Numbered from the stretch's first letter, positions 27,626 through 40,417 are shown. The stretch is 64,000 nt of DNA from Stappia sp. ES.058 (GCF_900105595.1 NZ_LT629784.1:4259001-4323000); one strand, 5' to 3'. The notes: generated from the sequence alone by a model not told the origin. Numbers and translations: made by a program.

Positions 27626-28033
27626 ATGAACAGCAAGAAAGCACCGAATCCCATCGACGTGCATGTTGGCAGCCGGGTCCGGTTGCGCCGAATGATGCTT
27701 GGCATGAGCCAGGAAAAGCTGGGCGAGGCCCTCGGGATCACGTTTCAGCAGATCCAGAAATACGAAAAAGGCACGAACCGCATCGGCGCCAGCCGTTTGC
27801 AGCATATCGCGACCGTTCTCAAGGTTCCGGTTGCCTTTTTCTTTGAGGATGCGCCGGGAACGCCGGACGAGGCCAACGGTTTCGGCGAGGCGAAACCCGC
27901 ATCCTATGTCGTCGACTTCCTGTCCTCTTCGGAAGGATTGTCCCTGAACAAGGCCTTCGTTCGCATCGAGGACGCCAAGGTGCGCCGGCGCGTGGTCGAT
28001 CTCGTCCGCGCCCTCGCTGGCGACGAAGTGTGA
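27626..28033 (+). CDS. XRE-family HTH regulator, PraR-like
   Basis: A 135-residue regulator with an N-terminal Cro/CI helix-turn-helix: VHVGSRVRLRRMMLGMSQEK, then LGEALGITFQQIQKYEKGTN, followed by VPVAFFFEDAPG and a helical tail. The sequence closely follows the alphaproteobacterial PraR group, which controls biofilm, quorum-sensing or reb genes in Rhizobium and Azorhizobium. The ATG at 27626 is chosen where homologues begin; an in-frame start at 27536 would add 30 basic, low-complexity residues. It lies between lnt and metK. Confidence 0.85.
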   Translation: MNSKKAPNPIDVHVGSRVRLRRMMLGMSQEKLGEALGITFQQIQKYEKGTNRIGASRLQHIATVLKVPVAFFFEDAPGTPDEANGFGEAKPASYVVDFLSSSEGLSLNKAFVRIEDAKVRRRVVDLVRALAGDEV

Positions 28034-28043
28034 CGGAGCTGCC

Positions 28044-28115
28044 GCGTTCGGCTTGACGAACGCTTGCGTCCGCTGGCATGTGTCTTCAGCGGTGGCGAGG
28101 ATCCTCGCCGCCGCT
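28044..28115 (+). promoter_or_regulatory. Two hairpins in the PraR-like gene to metK intergenic region
   Basis: The first hairpin (28044-28063) pairs GCGTTCG with CGAACGC. The second (28088-28115) pairs AGCGGTGGCGAGG with its near-perfect complement, with one G-U pair, around the palindrome GGCGAGGATCCTCGCC. No T-tract follows, so a simple terminator is unlikely. Possibilities are an operator, an mRNA-processing site or a leader control element for metK. Confidence 0.45.
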
Positions 28116-28146
28116 TGTTGTACTCTTCCCAGAAGGACGGTTGATC

Positions 28147-29319
<1,173 letters not shown>

Positions 29320-29396
29320 CCCTTCGGGATCGCTCCGTTGATGAAAGACGAGGCGCGCGCCCGGTTTCGACCTCGGCGCGCGCATTGCGGACAGTC

Positions 29397-30083
29397 ATGA
29401 TAGATCACACCAAGGGTTCCTTTTTCGGTCGCCGTGTCGGCAAGCCGCTGCGCAAGGCGCGGCGCGAGATCTTCGAGGCCGGCCTGGCCAGGCTGCAGCC
29501 CGATCTTTCACACCCGGCCCCGGACGATGTGCGCGCGCTGTTTCCCGGCCGCATGTCCGATGTCTGGCTCGAGGTCGGGTTCGGCGGCGGCGAGCACCTG
29601 CTGCATGAGGCGCGCCGCCTGCCGCAGACGGGCTTTCTCGGCGTCGAGCCCTTTCTCAGCAGTCTGGCGAAGGCCGTGGCCGATATCGAGGAAGAGGGGC
29701 TGGAGAACGTGCGCGTCTATGGCGATGACGCGATAAAGCTGCTCGACTGGTTGCCCGAATCCTCGCTCGACGGTGCCTATCAGCTCTATCCCGATCCCTG
29801 GCCGAAGCGGCGACACTGGAAGCGGCGGTTCATCAACCCGGTGAACCTCGACCGCTACGCCCGTGTGCTGAAGCCGGGCGCCGTACTGCGGTTTGCAAGC
29901 GACATCGAGACCTATGTCGAGTGGACGCTGGCGCATTTGCGCGACCATCCCGCGTTTGAATGGACGGCCGGAGCCGCGTCGGACTGGCGCACACCCTGGC
30001 AGCCCTGGTCGGGGACGCGCTACGAGCAAAAGGCGATCCGCGAAGGGCGCCATGGCTGCTATCTGGAATTCCGCCGCCTGTGA
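29397..30083 (+). CDS. trmB: TrmB, tRNA (guanine-N7-)-methyltransferase
   Basis: A 228-residue SAM-dependent Rossmann methyltransferase. The SAM loop is LEVGFGGGEHLLHEAR, the family signature is YQLYPDPWPKRRHWKRRF, and the C-terminal GTRYEQKAIREG is conserved. It makes m7G46 in tRNA. The start ATG was chosen because homologues begin with the short basic segment GSFFGRRVGKPLR right after it. Confidence 0.95.
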   Translation: MIDHTKGSFFGRRVGKPLRKARREIFEAGLARLQPDLSHPAPDDVRALFPGRMSDVWLEVGFGGGEHLLHEARRLPQTGFLGVEPFLSSLAKAVADIEEEGLENVRVYGDDAIKLLDWLPESSLDGAYQLYPDPWPKRRHWKRRFINPVNLDRYARVLKPGAVLRFASDIETYVEWTLAHLRDHPAFEWTAGAASDWRTPWQPWSGTRYEQKAIREGRHGCYLEFRRL

Positions 30084-30089
30084 ATTTGC

Positions 30090-30117
30090 TTGCTTTCAAC
30101 GCCGCCAGGCGTATTAT
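30090..30117 (+). promoter_or_regulatory. Candidate promoter of the rimP-nusA-infB operon
   Basis: TTGCTT (30090-30095), a 16-nt spacer and TATTAT (30112-30117) form a good sigma-70-type promoter immediately after trmB. Transcription would start near 30124 and run directly into the hairpin at 30158. Confidence 0.5.
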
Positions 30118-30157
30118 GCAGTCACTGAATTCTCTAGCGGCTCGCATGAGCAGTCTG

Positions 30158-30194
30158 AGAGTGGGCCCCGCCAGGGACCCGCTCTTTTTGTTTT
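30158..30194 (+). terminator. Terminator-like hairpin in the rimP-nusA operon leader
   Basis: AGAGTGGG pairs with CCCGCTCT (one G-U), extended inside by CCC-GGG, and is followed by TTTTTGTTTT: a textbook intrinsic terminator. It ends trmB transcripts and also lies 34 nt downstream of the candidate rimP promoter start, so it may act as an attenuator or release a short leader RNA. Confidence 0.7.
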
Positions 30195-30256
30195 GGCCAT
30201 GGCCCATCGGGTGTCGTGTGTGTGGACGAACCGATCCGTCTACCGCACGGCCGTTG

Positions 30257-30949
30257 ATGCCGGATGCCGCTGATGTAACGCCGTCGTCGCGCCGGGCGCG
30301 GACGGAACGAGACGAGGCCTCTTTGCAGGACCAGAACAAGGTGCAGGATCAGGGCAAAGTGCAGGACAAGGTGCAAGACCTACATGAACCGCGGTTCGTC
30401 CGGGAGAACGGACTCGAAGCGCGGATTTCCCCTATGGTCGAACCGGCGATCGAGGACCTTGGCTTTCGGCTCGTGCGGATCAAGCTGTCCGGTCTGAACG
30501 GGCTGACGCTGCAGGTCATGGCAGAGCGTCCCGACGGCACCATGTCGGTGGAGGACTGCGAGCAGGTGAGCCGTGCGATCGCGCCGGTGCTCGACGTCGA
30601 GAATCCGATCAACCAGGAATACAATCTGGAGATCTCCTCGCCGGGCGTGGACCGTCCGCTGGTGCGGGCGGGTGACTTTTCCAACTGGACCGGTCATCTG
30701 GTGAAGCTGGAGTTGGCGGAGCCGCTCGACGGGCGGCGTCGGTTCCGCGGCGAGATCCGCGGCGTCGAGGGCGGCGAGCTGATCCTGCGACTCGAGGATC
30801 TTCCCGACGATGGCGTGCCGGATATCCGTCTGCCGTTGACCAATATGGCCGAGGCCCGGCTGATCATGACGGATGCGCTGGTCGAGGCCGCGCTGAAGGC
30901 TGAAAAGTCCGCGCGGCGCAGGGCGGCGAAAGCGGCGAAATCGGATTGA
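30257..30949 (+). CDS. rimP: RimP, ribosome maturation factor
   Basis: Up to 230 residues. The RimP N-terminal domain (GLEARISPMVEPAIEDLGFR, VEDCEQVSRAIAPVLDVENP, YNLEISSPGVDRPL) and the SH3-like C-terminal domain are clear. The first 45 residues before this are an unusual extension containing four copies of a Q-D/V-Q-D-type repeat. I give the ATG at 30257, but a later start such as the TTG near 30321 is possible. RimP assists 30S assembly and precedes nusA as in most bacteria. Confidence 0.88.
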   Translation: MPDAADVTPSSRRARTERDEASLQDQNKVQDQGKVQDKVQDLHEPRFVRENGLEARISPMVEPAIEDLGFRLVRIKLSGLNGLTLQVMAERPDGTMSVEDCEQVSRAIAPVLDVENPINQEYNLEISSPGVDRPLVRAGDFSNWTGHLVKLELAEPLDGRRRFRGEIRGVEGGELILRLEDLPDDGVPDIRLPLTNMAEARLIMTDALVEAALKAEKSARRRAAKAAKSD

Positions 30950-31065
30950 GTGACGGGCGGCTCCGGTGAGCGGGGCGGTCCGGGTGATGCGACGTGACTG
31001 CAGGCGGCAGGCGTGGTGAGTGAAGACAGCGCCGGAGTGAACCGGCGCGAGAGGAGTGGACTGAG

Positions 31066-32721
31066 ATGGCAATCAGTGCGAACCGGCTTGAGCTGTTGCA
31101 GATCGCGGATGCGGTCGCGCGTGAAAAGTTGATCGACCGCGGCATCGTTATCGCCGCGATGGAAGATGCGATCCAGAAGGCGGCCCGGTCCCGCTATGGC
31201 TCCGAGACCGAAGTGCGCGCCGAAATCAACGGCCGCACCGGCGAGATCAAGCTGCAGCGCCTGTTGCTGGTCGTTGAGGAGCTGGACAATCCGGCCACCG
31301 AGATCCCGCTTGAGGATGCGCTTCAACGCAACCCGATGGCGCAGATCGGCGACTTTATCGCCGAGCCGCTGCCGCCGCTCGATTTTGGCCGCATCGCCGC
31401 CCAGTCGGCGAAGCAGGTGATCGTGCAGAAGGTGCGCGAAGCCGAACGCGACCATCAGTTTGACGAATTCAAGGATCGCATCGGCGAAGTCGTCAACGGC
31501 GCGGTCAAGCGGGTCGAATACGGCAACGTGGTGGTGGATCTGGGGCGCGGCGAAGCCGTGGTGCGCCGCGACGAATTGATCCCGCGCGAATTGTTCCGCA
31601 CCGGCGACCGCATCCGCGCCTACATCTATGATGTGCGCCGCGAGCAGCGCGGTCCGCAGGTGTTCCTGTCGCGCACCCATCCGCAATTCATGGCGAAGCT
31701 CTTCGCCCAGGAAGTGCCGGAGATCTACGACGGCGTCATCGAGATCAAGTCGGTCGCCCGCGATCCCGGATCGCGCGCCAAGATCGCCGTGATCTCCAAG
31801 GACAGCTCAATCGACCCGGTCGGGGCCTGTGTCGGCATGCGCGGCAGCCGCGTTCAGGCGGTTGTCGGCGAACTGCAGGGCGAGAAGATCGACATCATCC
31901 CGTGGAATCCGGACGCGGCGACCTTCATCGTCAACGCGCTTCAGCCTGCGGAAGTGTCCAAGGTCGTGCTCGATGAAGATGCGCAGCGCATCGAGGTCGT
32001 CGTGCCGGACGAACAGTTGTCGCTCGCCATCGGCCGTCGCGGCCAGAACGTGCGCCTTGCCTCGCAGTTGACCGGTTGGGCCATCGACATCATGACCGAG
32101 CACGATGAATCGGAGCGGCGCCAGAAAGAGTTTGCCGACCGCACCCAGCTCTTCATGGATGCGCTGAATGTCGACGAGGTCGTCGGTCAACTGCTGGCGT
32201 CGGAAGGGTTTGCCTCGGTCGAGGAAGTGGCGTATGTCGAGCGCGATGAAGTCGCGACAATCGAGGGTTTCGACGAGGAGACCGCCGACGAGATCCAGGC
32301 GCGCGCCCGCGAGTTCCTGGAAGAGGTCGAGGCAAAACTCGACGAAGAGCGTAAGGCGCTCGGTGTCGCCGACGACCTGCGTGCGATCAACGGGGTGACG
32401 ACCGCAATGATGGTCGCGCTCGGAAAGGACGAGGTTCGCAGCGTCGAGGACCTCGCCGGCTGTGCGACCGACGATCTGGTGGGCTGGACCGAACGCGCCG
32501 ATGGCGAGACGGTTCGCCACGAAGGCGCGCTTGGCGGTTTCGAGGTGTCGCGTGGAGAGGCCGAGGAAATGATCATGGCGGCCCGTTTGGCTGCCGGATG
32601 GATCACCGAAGAGGACCTTCGCGTCGATGACGAGGTGCCTGCGGACGTCGAGGACGCGGGCGGCGAAGACGAAGATGCCGCAAGCGGCGTGGTAGCGACC
32701 GGGGTCGTTCACGAAGCTTGA
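31066..32721 (+). CDS. nusA: NusA, transcription termination/antitermination factor
   Basis: A 551-residue protein: NusA N-terminal RNA-polymerase-binding domain (1-130), S1 domain ([20 protein letters not shown]), two KH domains ([37 protein letters not shown]), then two acidic helix-hairpin-helix repeats (about 360-510) and an acidic tail. GAGAGGAGT upstream is a strong ribosome site. It modulates pausing, termination and rRNA antitermination, and could act on the terminator-like hairpin in its own operon leader (inference). Confidence 0.97.
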   Translation: MAISANRLELLQIADAVAREKLIDRGIVIAAMEDAIQKAARSRYGSETEVRAEINGRTGEIKLQRLLLVVEELDNPATEIPLEDALQRNPMAQIGDFIAEPLPPLDFGRIAAQSAKQVIVQKVREAERDHQFDEFKDRIGEVVNGAVKRVEYGNVVVDLGRGEAVVRRDELIPRELFRTGDRIRAYIYDVRREQRGPQVFLSRTHPQFMAKLFAQEVPEIYDGVIEIKSVARDPGSRAKIAVISKDSSIDPVGACVGMRGSRVQAVVGELQGEKIDIIPWNPDAATFIVNALQPAEVSKVVLDEDAQRIEVVVPDEQLSLAIGRRGQNVRLASQLTGWAIDIMTEHDESERRQKEFADRTQLFMDALNVDEVVGQLLASEGFASVEEVAYVERDEVATIEGFDEETADEIQARAREFLEEVEAKLDEERKALGVADDLRAINGVTTAMMVALGKDEVRSVEDLAGCATDDLVGWTERADGETVRHEGALGGFEVSRGEAEEMIMAARLAAGWITEEDLRVDDEVPADVEDAGGEDEDAASGVVATGVVHEA

Positions 32722-32740
32722 CGACGGGCGCATCCATCGG

Positions 32741-33415
32741 GTGCGCGACTGGGAGACGGGAGTGCCGAGGCGAAACGAACCTTTGGAGCGATGCTGTGCG
32801 TTGACCCGGGAGGTTCGTCCCGTTTCGCAACTTGTCCGGTTCGTGGCCGGGCCCGATGGCGGCATAGTTGCCGATCTTCGGCGCCGGCTGCCGGGCCGGG
32901 GAGTGTGGATCACGGCGACGCGGAAATGCATTGCCGAGGCACAGAAGAAAAGGGTTTTCGCGCGCGGGCTCAAGGACAGCACCGTGCACGTTGAAGGTGA
33001 TCTGGCCGCGCAGGTCGATGCGCAGCTGGAGCGTGCGGCGTTGAATGCCGTGTCGCTGGCGCGCAAGGCCGGCGAGATCGTCTCGGGCTTTTCCAAGGTC
33101 GAGGCGGCGCTTCGTGGCTCCGATGCCGTCATTGGATTGATCCAGGCCAGCGACGGCGGTGACGATGGAACAGGAAAGCTCGCGGCGATCGCGCGGGCGC
33201 GATTTGCCGACGCCGGCGGCTGCCGGATTGTTCGGAGTTTCGAATCGACTCAATTGGATTTGGCATTGGGTCGGTCAAATGTGATACATGCTGCACTGCT
33301 TGCAGGCCGCGCAGCCAAAAACGCCCTGGACCGGATCGAGGATCTGGAGCGTTTTCGGGCCGGCTTTAATGAGGCTTCACATGGCGGTGTAAGCGATGCG
33401 GTGATCCAGGACTGA
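32741..33415 (+). CDS. YlxR (DUF448) and L7Ae-like RNA-binding protein
   Basis: A 224-residue protein starting at GTG. The YlxR domain (about 15-85) has [20 protein letters not shown] and [16 protein letters not shown]; the second half (about 90-200) is an L7Ae-like fold, with [20 protein letters not shown] at its start. Both parts are RNA-binding folds, and the fused form between nusA and infB is characteristic of alphaproteobacteria. The molecular role is not settled. Confidence 0.88.
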   Translation: MRDWETGVPRRNEPLERCCALTREVRPVSQLVRFVAGPDGGIVADLRRRLPGRGVWITATRKCIAEAQKKRVFARGLKDSTVHVEGDLAAQVDAQLERAALNAVSLARKAGEIVSGFSKVEAALRGSDAVIGLIQASDGGDDGTGKLAAIARARFADAGGCRIVRSFESTQLDLALGRSNVIHAALLAGRAAKNALDRIEDLERFRAGFNEASHGGVSDAVIQD

Positions 33416-33422
33416 AGGCGAT

Positions 33423-36107
33423 ATGAGCGAAACGAAGAATCCCGGCGACAAGACGATTAGCGTGGAACGCAAACCCCTGGGCCTGAAGCGCTCCGGCGTG
33501 GAACAGGGAACAGTGCGTCAAAGCTTTTCCCATGGCCGTACCAAAGCGGTCGTGGTCGAGAAGAAGAAGCGCCGTGTCGTCCTGCCGGGCCAGGAAGGCA
33601 AGCCCGAGGCCGAACAGGAGCTGCCGGAAACAGCTGCGGAAAATCCGGTTGCGCCCCGCCCCGATATCGAGCGTCGTCCCGATATCGAACGCGGATCCGA
33701 CAAGGCGGATGTTGCGGCGGCGCGCCGGTCCGCGTCCGGACAGCGCCCACGCGGCGGCAATATCCTGCGCACGCTGACCAATGACGAGTCCGCGGCCCGC
33801 CAGGCCGCCCTGCGCGAGGCGCAGGAGCGTGAGGTCGAGGACCGCAAGCGGCGCGAAGAAGAAGACCGTCGCCGCGCCGAGGAAGATGCCCGCCGCAAGG
33901 TCGAGGCTGCCGAACGCGCCAAGCGCGAGGCGGAAGAAGAAAAGCTGCGCGCCGAAGAGGCTGCAAAGCGTGCCGCCGAGGCGCCGGTCGACGAGGGCAA
34001 GGAAAAGGTCAGTGCCGCCGATGCCGCCGCCGCGATCGGCGCGGTCGCGCCGGCGGCTGATCTCTCGGCCCCTGCCGTGGACGAGCCGGCACGCGCCGCG
34101 CGCAAGGCGCCGGCCGCACCGCGTACTGACGACGATGCCGACGCCCGCAAGACCGTGAAGGCGGTGAAGCGCGCGAAGCCCGCCCCGGTGCGCACGCCGA
34201 GCCGGACCGGCGACGACCGCCGCAAGTCAAAGCTCACGATCACCTCCGCGACCGGCGACGGCGAAGGCCGCAACCGTTCGCTTGCCTCGCTGCGTCGCCG
34301 CCGCGAGAAGGAAAAGCGCGCCGGCCAGCAGGTGGTGCGTGAAAAGATCTCCCGCGAGGTGGTTCTGCCGGAGGCGATCACCATCCAGGATTTCGCGAAC
34401 CGTATGGCGGAACGCGCCGTGGACGTGATCAAGCTGCTGATGAAGCAGGGGCAGATGCTCAAGATCAACGACGTCATCGACGCCGATACGGCGGAGCTGA
34501 TTGCCGAGGAGATGGGCCATACGGTCAAGCGCGTGTCGGAATCCGACGTCGAGGAGGGGCTTTTCTCCGAGGCGGATTCGGAAGATACGCTCGAGCAACG
34601 CCCTCCCGTCGTCACCATCATGGGTCACGTCGACCACGGCAAGACATCGCTGCTCGATGCGCTGCGTCGCTCCAAGGTCGTACAGGGTGAGGCCGGTGGC
34701 ATCACCCAGCATATCGGTGCCTATCAGGTTGAGCTCGACGGCAACAAGATCACCTTCATCGATACGCCCGGCCATGCGGCGTTCACGCAGATGCGTGCTC
34801 GCGGTGCCAAGGCGACTGATATCGTGATCCTGGTGGTCGCCGCCGACGACGGCGTCATGCCGCAGACGAAGGAAGCCATCGCCCACGCCAAGGCGGCCAA
34901 TGTGCCGATCATCGTTGCGATCAACAAGATGGACAAACCGTCTGCGGATCCCCAGCGCGTGCGCACCGAGCTTCTTCAGGACGAGATCGTCGTGGAATCG
35001 ATGGGCGGCGACGTCATCGAGGTCGAGGTGTCCGCGCTCAAGGAGATGAATCTCGACAAGCTGCTGGAGATGATCCTGCTGCAGTCGGAAGTCCTTGAAC
35101 TCAAGGCAAACCCGAACCGCACGGCTGAAGGCATCGTCATTGAGGCGCAGCTCGACAAGGGCCGTGGCCCGGTTGCGACCGTCCTCGTCCAGAAGGGCAC
35201 GCTCAAGGTTGGCGACATCCTCGTCGCCGGTTCCGAGTGGGGCCGCGTTCGCGCCATGCTCGACGAGGAAAGCCAGCAGGTAAAGGAAGCCGGCCCCTCC
35301 AAGCCGGTCGAGGTCCTGGGCTTCCAGGGCACGCCGGAGGCCGGCGACATGGTCGCCGTGGTCGAAAACGAGGCCCGTGCCCGCGAGATCGTCGAATACC
35401 GTCAGCGCCAGAAGCGCGAGAAGGCATCCGTCGTGGCAACCGGATCGCGCGGCTCGCTCGAGCAGATGATGAACCGCCTGCAGGAATCCGGTCACCAGGA
35501 GTTTCCGCTTCTGATCAAGGGCGACGTGCAGGGTTCCGTCGAGGCGATCGGCGGGGCTTTGGACAAGCTCGGCACGGACGAGGTGAAAGCCCGCATCCTG
35601 CACGCCGGCGTTGGCGGCATCACGGAAAGCGACGTGACGCTCGCGGCCGCTTCTGGTGCGCCGATCATCGGCTTCAACGTGCGTGCCAACAAGCAGGCCC
35701 GCGACGCGGCCGAGCGCGAAGGCATCGAGATCCGCTACTACAACATCATCTACAATCTGGTGGATGACGTGAAGGCGGCCATGTCGGGCCTTCTGTCGCC
35801 GGAACGCCGCGAGACGTTCCTTGGCAATGCGGAGATCCTGGAGATCTTCAACATCACCAAGGTCGGCAAGGTTGCCGGTTGCCGCGTGACCGAGGGCACC
35901 GTCGAGCGTGGCGCGGAAGTCCGCCTCATTCGCGACGATGTCGTCATTCACGAGGGCAAGCTTGGAACGCTGAAGCGCTTCAAGGACGAGGTGAAGGTCG
36001 TTCAGTCGGGCCAGGAGTGCGGCATGAACTTCGAGAACTATCAGGACATGCGCCCCGGAGACGTGATCGAGTGTTACCGGGTCGAAGAGGTGGCTCGCAC
36101 GCTGTAG
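33423..36107 (+). CDS. infB: InfB, translation initiation factor IF-2
   Basis: An 894-residue GTPase. The N-terminal 330 residues are charged and low in complexity, including a direct RPDIER duplication and long Arg/Glu/Lys helices. The G domain starts near residue 395 with [31 protein letters not shown] and NKMDKP, followed by EF-Tu-like domain 2, IF-2 domain 3 and the fMet-tRNA-binding C-terminal domain ([20 protein letters not shown]). It begins 7 nt after the ylxR stop. Confidence 0.98.
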   Translation: MSETKNPGDKTISVERKPLGLKRSGVEQGTVRQSFSHGRTKAVVVEKKKRRVVLPGQEGKPEAEQELPETAAENPVAPRPDIERRPDIERGSDKADVAAARRSASGQRPRGGNILRTLTNDESAARQAALREAQEREVEDRKRREEEDRRRAEEDARRKVEAAERAKREAEEEKLRAEEAAKRAAEAPVDEGKEKVSAADAAAAIGAVAPAADLSAPAVDEPARAARKAPAAPRTDDDADARKTVKAVKRAKPAPVRTPSRTGDDRRKSKLTITSATGDGEGRNRSLASLRRRREKEKRAGQQVVREKISREVVLPEAITIQDFANRMAERAVDVIKLLMKQGQMLKINDVIDADTAELIAEEMGHTVKRVSESDVEEGLFSEADSEDTLEQRPPVVTIMGHVDHGKTSLLDALRRSKVVQGEAGGITQHIGAYQVELDGNKITFIDTPGHAAFTQMRARGAKATDIVILVVAADDGVMPQTKEAIAHAKAANVPIIVAINKMDKPSADPQRVRTELLQDEIVVESMGGDVIEVEVSALKEMNLDKLLEMILLQSEVLELKANPNRTAEGIVIEAQLDKGRGPVATVLVQKGTLKVGDILVAGSEWGRVRAMLDEESQQVKEAGPSKPVEVLGFQGTPEAGDMVAVVENEARAREIVEYRQRQKREKASVVATGSRGSLEQMMNRLQESGHQEFPLLIKGDVQGSVEAIGGALDKLGTDEVKARILHAGVGGITESDVTLAAASGAPIIGFNVRANKQARDAAEREGIEIRYYNIIYNLVDDVKAAMSGLLSPERRETFLGNAEILEIFNITKVGKVAGCRVTEGTVERGAEVRLIRDDVVIHEGKLGTLKRFKDEVKVVQSGQECGMNFENYQDMRPGDVIECYRVEEVARTL

Positions 36108-36130
36108 AGCAGGCCGAAGACCAATGTGAT

Positions 36131-36154
36131 CGCCGGCGGGCCCGCCCGCCGGCG
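36131..36154 (+). repeat. Perfect GC-rich inverted repeat between infB and rbfA
   Basis: CGCCGGCGGG and CCCGCCGGCG form a 10-bp perfect stem with a 4-nt CCCG loop, 23 nt after the infB stop. No T-tract follows, so it is more likely a processing, pausing or stabilising hairpin than a terminator. Confidence 0.5.
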
Positions 36155-36204
36155 CTTCGCGTTTCCGGTTTGCATCCCCGTGCCCCCGACGTTTGGACAG
36201 GATC

Positions 36205-36627
36205 ATGGCCTCATCGAACAGGACTTCCGCTCGCATGCCGTCGCAACGGCAATTGCGCGTCGGCGAACTCGTGCGCAAGGAAGTCTCCGACATTCTCACG
36301 CGCGGCACATTGGCCGATCCGGTGCTTGACGGGACGATCATCTCCGTTCCGGAAGTGCGCATGACGCCGGACCTGCGTCTCGCGAGCTGTCTGGTCATGC
36401 CGCTGGGCGGCCGCGATGCCGACAAGGTGGTCGAGGCGCTCAACCGCGCGGCCAAGACGATCCGGCGCGACCTCGCCAGGCGCATGACGATGAAGTATCT
36501 GCCCGACCTGCGCTTCGTGCTCGACACCCGCTTCGATGATGACGACCGCATCACCAACCTCTTGAACAGCCGGGATGTGCGCCGCGACATCGATCACGAC
36601 GACGGCGATTCCGGGGACGACAGATAG
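36205..36627 (+). CDS. rbfA: RbfA, 30S ribosome-binding factor
   Basis: A 140-residue KH-fold protein: SQRQLRVGELVRKEVSDIL at the start, ISVPEVRMTPDLRLASCLV and a C-terminal LRFVLDTRFDDDDRITNLL, then an acidic tail of about 20 residues. It binds immature 30S subunits near the 16S 5' end. ATG 36205 is preferred; a TTG at 36193 and an ATG at 36235 are also in frame. truB follows after 4 nt. Confidence 0.94.
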   Translation: MASSNRTSARMPSQRQLRVGELVRKEVSDILTRGTLADPVLDGTIISVPEVRMTPDLRLASCLVMPLGGRDADKVVEALNRAAKTIRRDLARRMTMKYLPDLRFVLDTRFDDDDRITNLLNSRDVRRDIDHDDGDSGDDR

Positions 36628-36631
36628 TCGC

Positions 36632-37606
36632 ATGTCGCGTCGCAAGAAAACCAACCGCAACCGCATCGACGGCTGGCTCGTGCTCGACAAACCCGTCGGC
36701 CTGACCTCCAACGATGCGCTCACCCGGCTGAAGCGTCTCCTGCACCCGCAAAAGGTTGGGCACGCCGGCACGCTGGATCCGCTGGCGTCCGGCTGCCTGC
36801 CGATCGCCTTTGGCGAAGCGACCAAGACCGTCTCCTTCGCAATGGACGGGCGCAAGGTCTACCGCTTCACGGTGCGCTGGGGGATTGCGACAGAGACCGA
36901 CGACACCGAGGGTGCCGTGCGCGAGACCAGCGACGTCCGGCCCGCGCCGAATGACATTCTCGAGGTATTGCCGGAGTTTACCGGCATCGTCTCACAGGTG
37001 CCGCCGGTCTATTCCGCGATCAAGGTGGAGGGTGCGCGCGCCTACGATCTGGCCCGCGGCGGCGCCGAGGTGGAGCTTGCCGCGCGTGACATCACCGTGC
37101 ATCGGCTCGATCTGGTCGAGTGTCCGGACGCCGACCACGCCACCTTCGAGGCGGAATGCGGGAAGGGTACCTATGTGCGCGCGCTTGCCCGCGATCTGGG
37201 CCATCGGCTCGGCAGCTGCGGTCATGTGACAGCGCTGCGCCGCCTTCTCGTCGGACCCTTTGGCGAAGACGACATGATTCCGCTGGAAACTCTTGAGGAC
37301 TTGGGGCAGTGTGCGCCCGGCGAAGGCCTCGACGAGGCCCATGCGTCTGTAATTCTGCCTGTAGCGACCGCGCTGGACGACATCCCGGCGCTGGCCGTCT
37401 CCCGGCAGGATGCCGCCCGCCTCAGACGAGGCCAGGGCGTTTTGCTGCGCGGACGTGACGCGCCGCTGTTCAAGGGCCTCGTGTCCGTCACGTCTCTTGG
37501 AGAGCTCGTGGCGATCGGGGAAGTCGAGCGCGGCGAATTGTTGCCGAAACGCGTTTTCAATCTCGTGGCGGAGGATCCCGCTGCGACCAGTCTCGAAAGG
37601 ACCTGA
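36632..37606 (+). CDS. truB: TruB, tRNA pseudouridine-55 synthase
   Basis: A 324-residue pseudouridine synthase. The catalytic Asp lies in GHAGTLDPLASGCLPIAFGE; DGWLVLDKPVGLTSN and the KGTYVRALARDLG motif are family signatures; the C terminus continues as a PUA-like region. It makes Psi55 in the T-loop of tRNA. It sits between rbfA and rpsO, as in E. coli. Confidence 0.97.
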   Translation: MSRRKKTNRNRIDGWLVLDKPVGLTSNDALTRLKRLLHPQKVGHAGTLDPLASGCLPIAFGEATKTVSFAMDGRKVYRFTVRWGIATETDDTEGAVRETSDVRPAPNDILEVLPEFTGIVSQVPPVYSAIKVEGARAYDLARGGAEVELAARDITVHRLDLVECPDADHATFEAECGKGTYVRALARDLGHRLGSCGHVTALRRLLVGPFGEDDMIPLETLEDLGQCAPGEGLDEAHASVILPVATALDDIPALAVSRQDAARLRRGQGVLLRGRDAPLFKGLVSVTSLGELVAIGEVERGELLPKRVFNLVAEDPAATSLERT

Positions 37607-37609
37607 CCG

Positions 37610-37879
37610 ATGTCGATTACCGCCGAACGCAAAGCGGAACTCATCAAGGAATACGGGATCAAGGAAGGGGACACCGGATCTGCCGATGTGCAGGTCGCCG
37701 TCCTGACCGAGCGGATCGTGAACCTGACCGACCACTTCAAGACCCACGGCAAGGACAATCATTCCCGCCGCGGTCTCCTGAAGATGGTCAGCCTGCGCCG
37801 GTCGCTTCTCGATTATGTCAAGAAGACCGACGAGCCGCGTTACCAGGCGCTGATCAAGCGTCTCGGCCTGCGCCGCTGA
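37610..37879 (+). CDS. rpsO: Ribosomal protein S15
   Basis: 89 residues, the usual S15 length. [20 protein letters not shown], the [16 protein letters not shown] motif and [10 protein letters not shown] are diagnostic. It begins 3 nt after the truB stop. It binds the central domain of 16S rRNA. A terminator and a long stem separate it from pnp. Confidence 0.98.
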   Translation: MSITAERKAELIKEYGIKEGDTGSADVQVAVLTERIVNLTDHFKTHGKDNHSRRGLLKMVSLRRSLLDYVKKTDEPRYQALIKRLGLRR

Positions 37880-37891
37880 CGAAACGATAAG

Positions 37892-37922
37892 CGCGGTACC
37901 TTGCAAGGGGTGCCGCGTTTTC
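37892..37922 (+). terminator. Intrinsic terminator after rpsO
   Basis: CGCGGTACC pairs with GGTGCCGCG (one G-U) around an 8-nt loop and is followed by TTTTCGTT, 12 nt after the rpsO stop. Because pnp follows in the same direction it is probably partial. Confidence 0.7.
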
Positions 37923-37941
37923 GTTGATACAAGATGCGACG

Positions 37942-38014
37942 GTCATGGGGCAGGATAGCAAGAGGTTCGATTGTGCGATGCATCGCTCGAACCTCTTGCT
38001 GTCTTGCCCGTGAC
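37942..38014 (+). promoter_or_regulatory. Long rpsO-pnp intercistronic stem, candidate RNase III/PNPase autoregulation site
   Basis: AGCAAGAGGTTCGA (37957-37970) and TCGAACCTCTTGCT (37987-38000) are perfect 14-nt inverted repeats flanking a 16-nt centre that contains its own palindrome GCGATGCATCGC. Outward pairing continues with G-U pairs through GGGCAGGAT and GTCTTGCCC and then GTCA with TGAC. The result is a near-continuous RNA stem of about 27 bp, 110 nt before the pnp start. In E. coli an RNase III-cut stem in the same intergenic position mediates PNPase autoregulation. Confidence 0.7.
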
Positions 38015-38124
38015 GCGTCCTGACGGAGACGCGGGGCACGAAGCTTCCGCGTTCCATTGATACAGAACGTTCCGCGTGCCGCCGTGTGGGTGGCACCGCG
38101 GGTGACCGAAAGCTAGGATAAATC

Positions 38125-40242
<2,118 letters not shown>

Positions 40243-40291
40243 GCGGGCTTTGTTCGCCGGTTGCGATTGTCGCGGCCGGCGAGAGATATCG

Positions 40292-40321
40292 AAAAAGCCG
40301 GGCATTCAGCCCGGCTTTTTT
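40292..40321 (+). terminator. Strong intrinsic terminator after pnp
   Basis: AAAAAGCCGGGC pairs perfectly with GCCCGGCTTTTT around a 5-nt loop. Its A- and T-flanked stem makes it bidirectional, also serving the convergent GGDEF-EAL operon. Confidence 0.9.
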
Positions 40322-40417
40322 GTTCCGGTTTCCGGATACGCGGCCGGCGGGATGCGACCGGGGCTTTGCGCATGGGCGTCATGCCTCATGCCTTGGGCAA
40401 GGGCCGGGGCCGGATCG

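Noticed and set aside
28034..28146. Known SAM-II or SAM/SAH riboswitch upstream of metK
   Set aside because: Hairpins are present but I cannot find the conserved core sequences of those classes; kept as an unassigned structure.
34227..36590. A 787-codon minus-strand frame antisense to infB and rbfA
   Set aside because: infB is certain from GTPase motifs; the antisense frame is a high-GC shadow.
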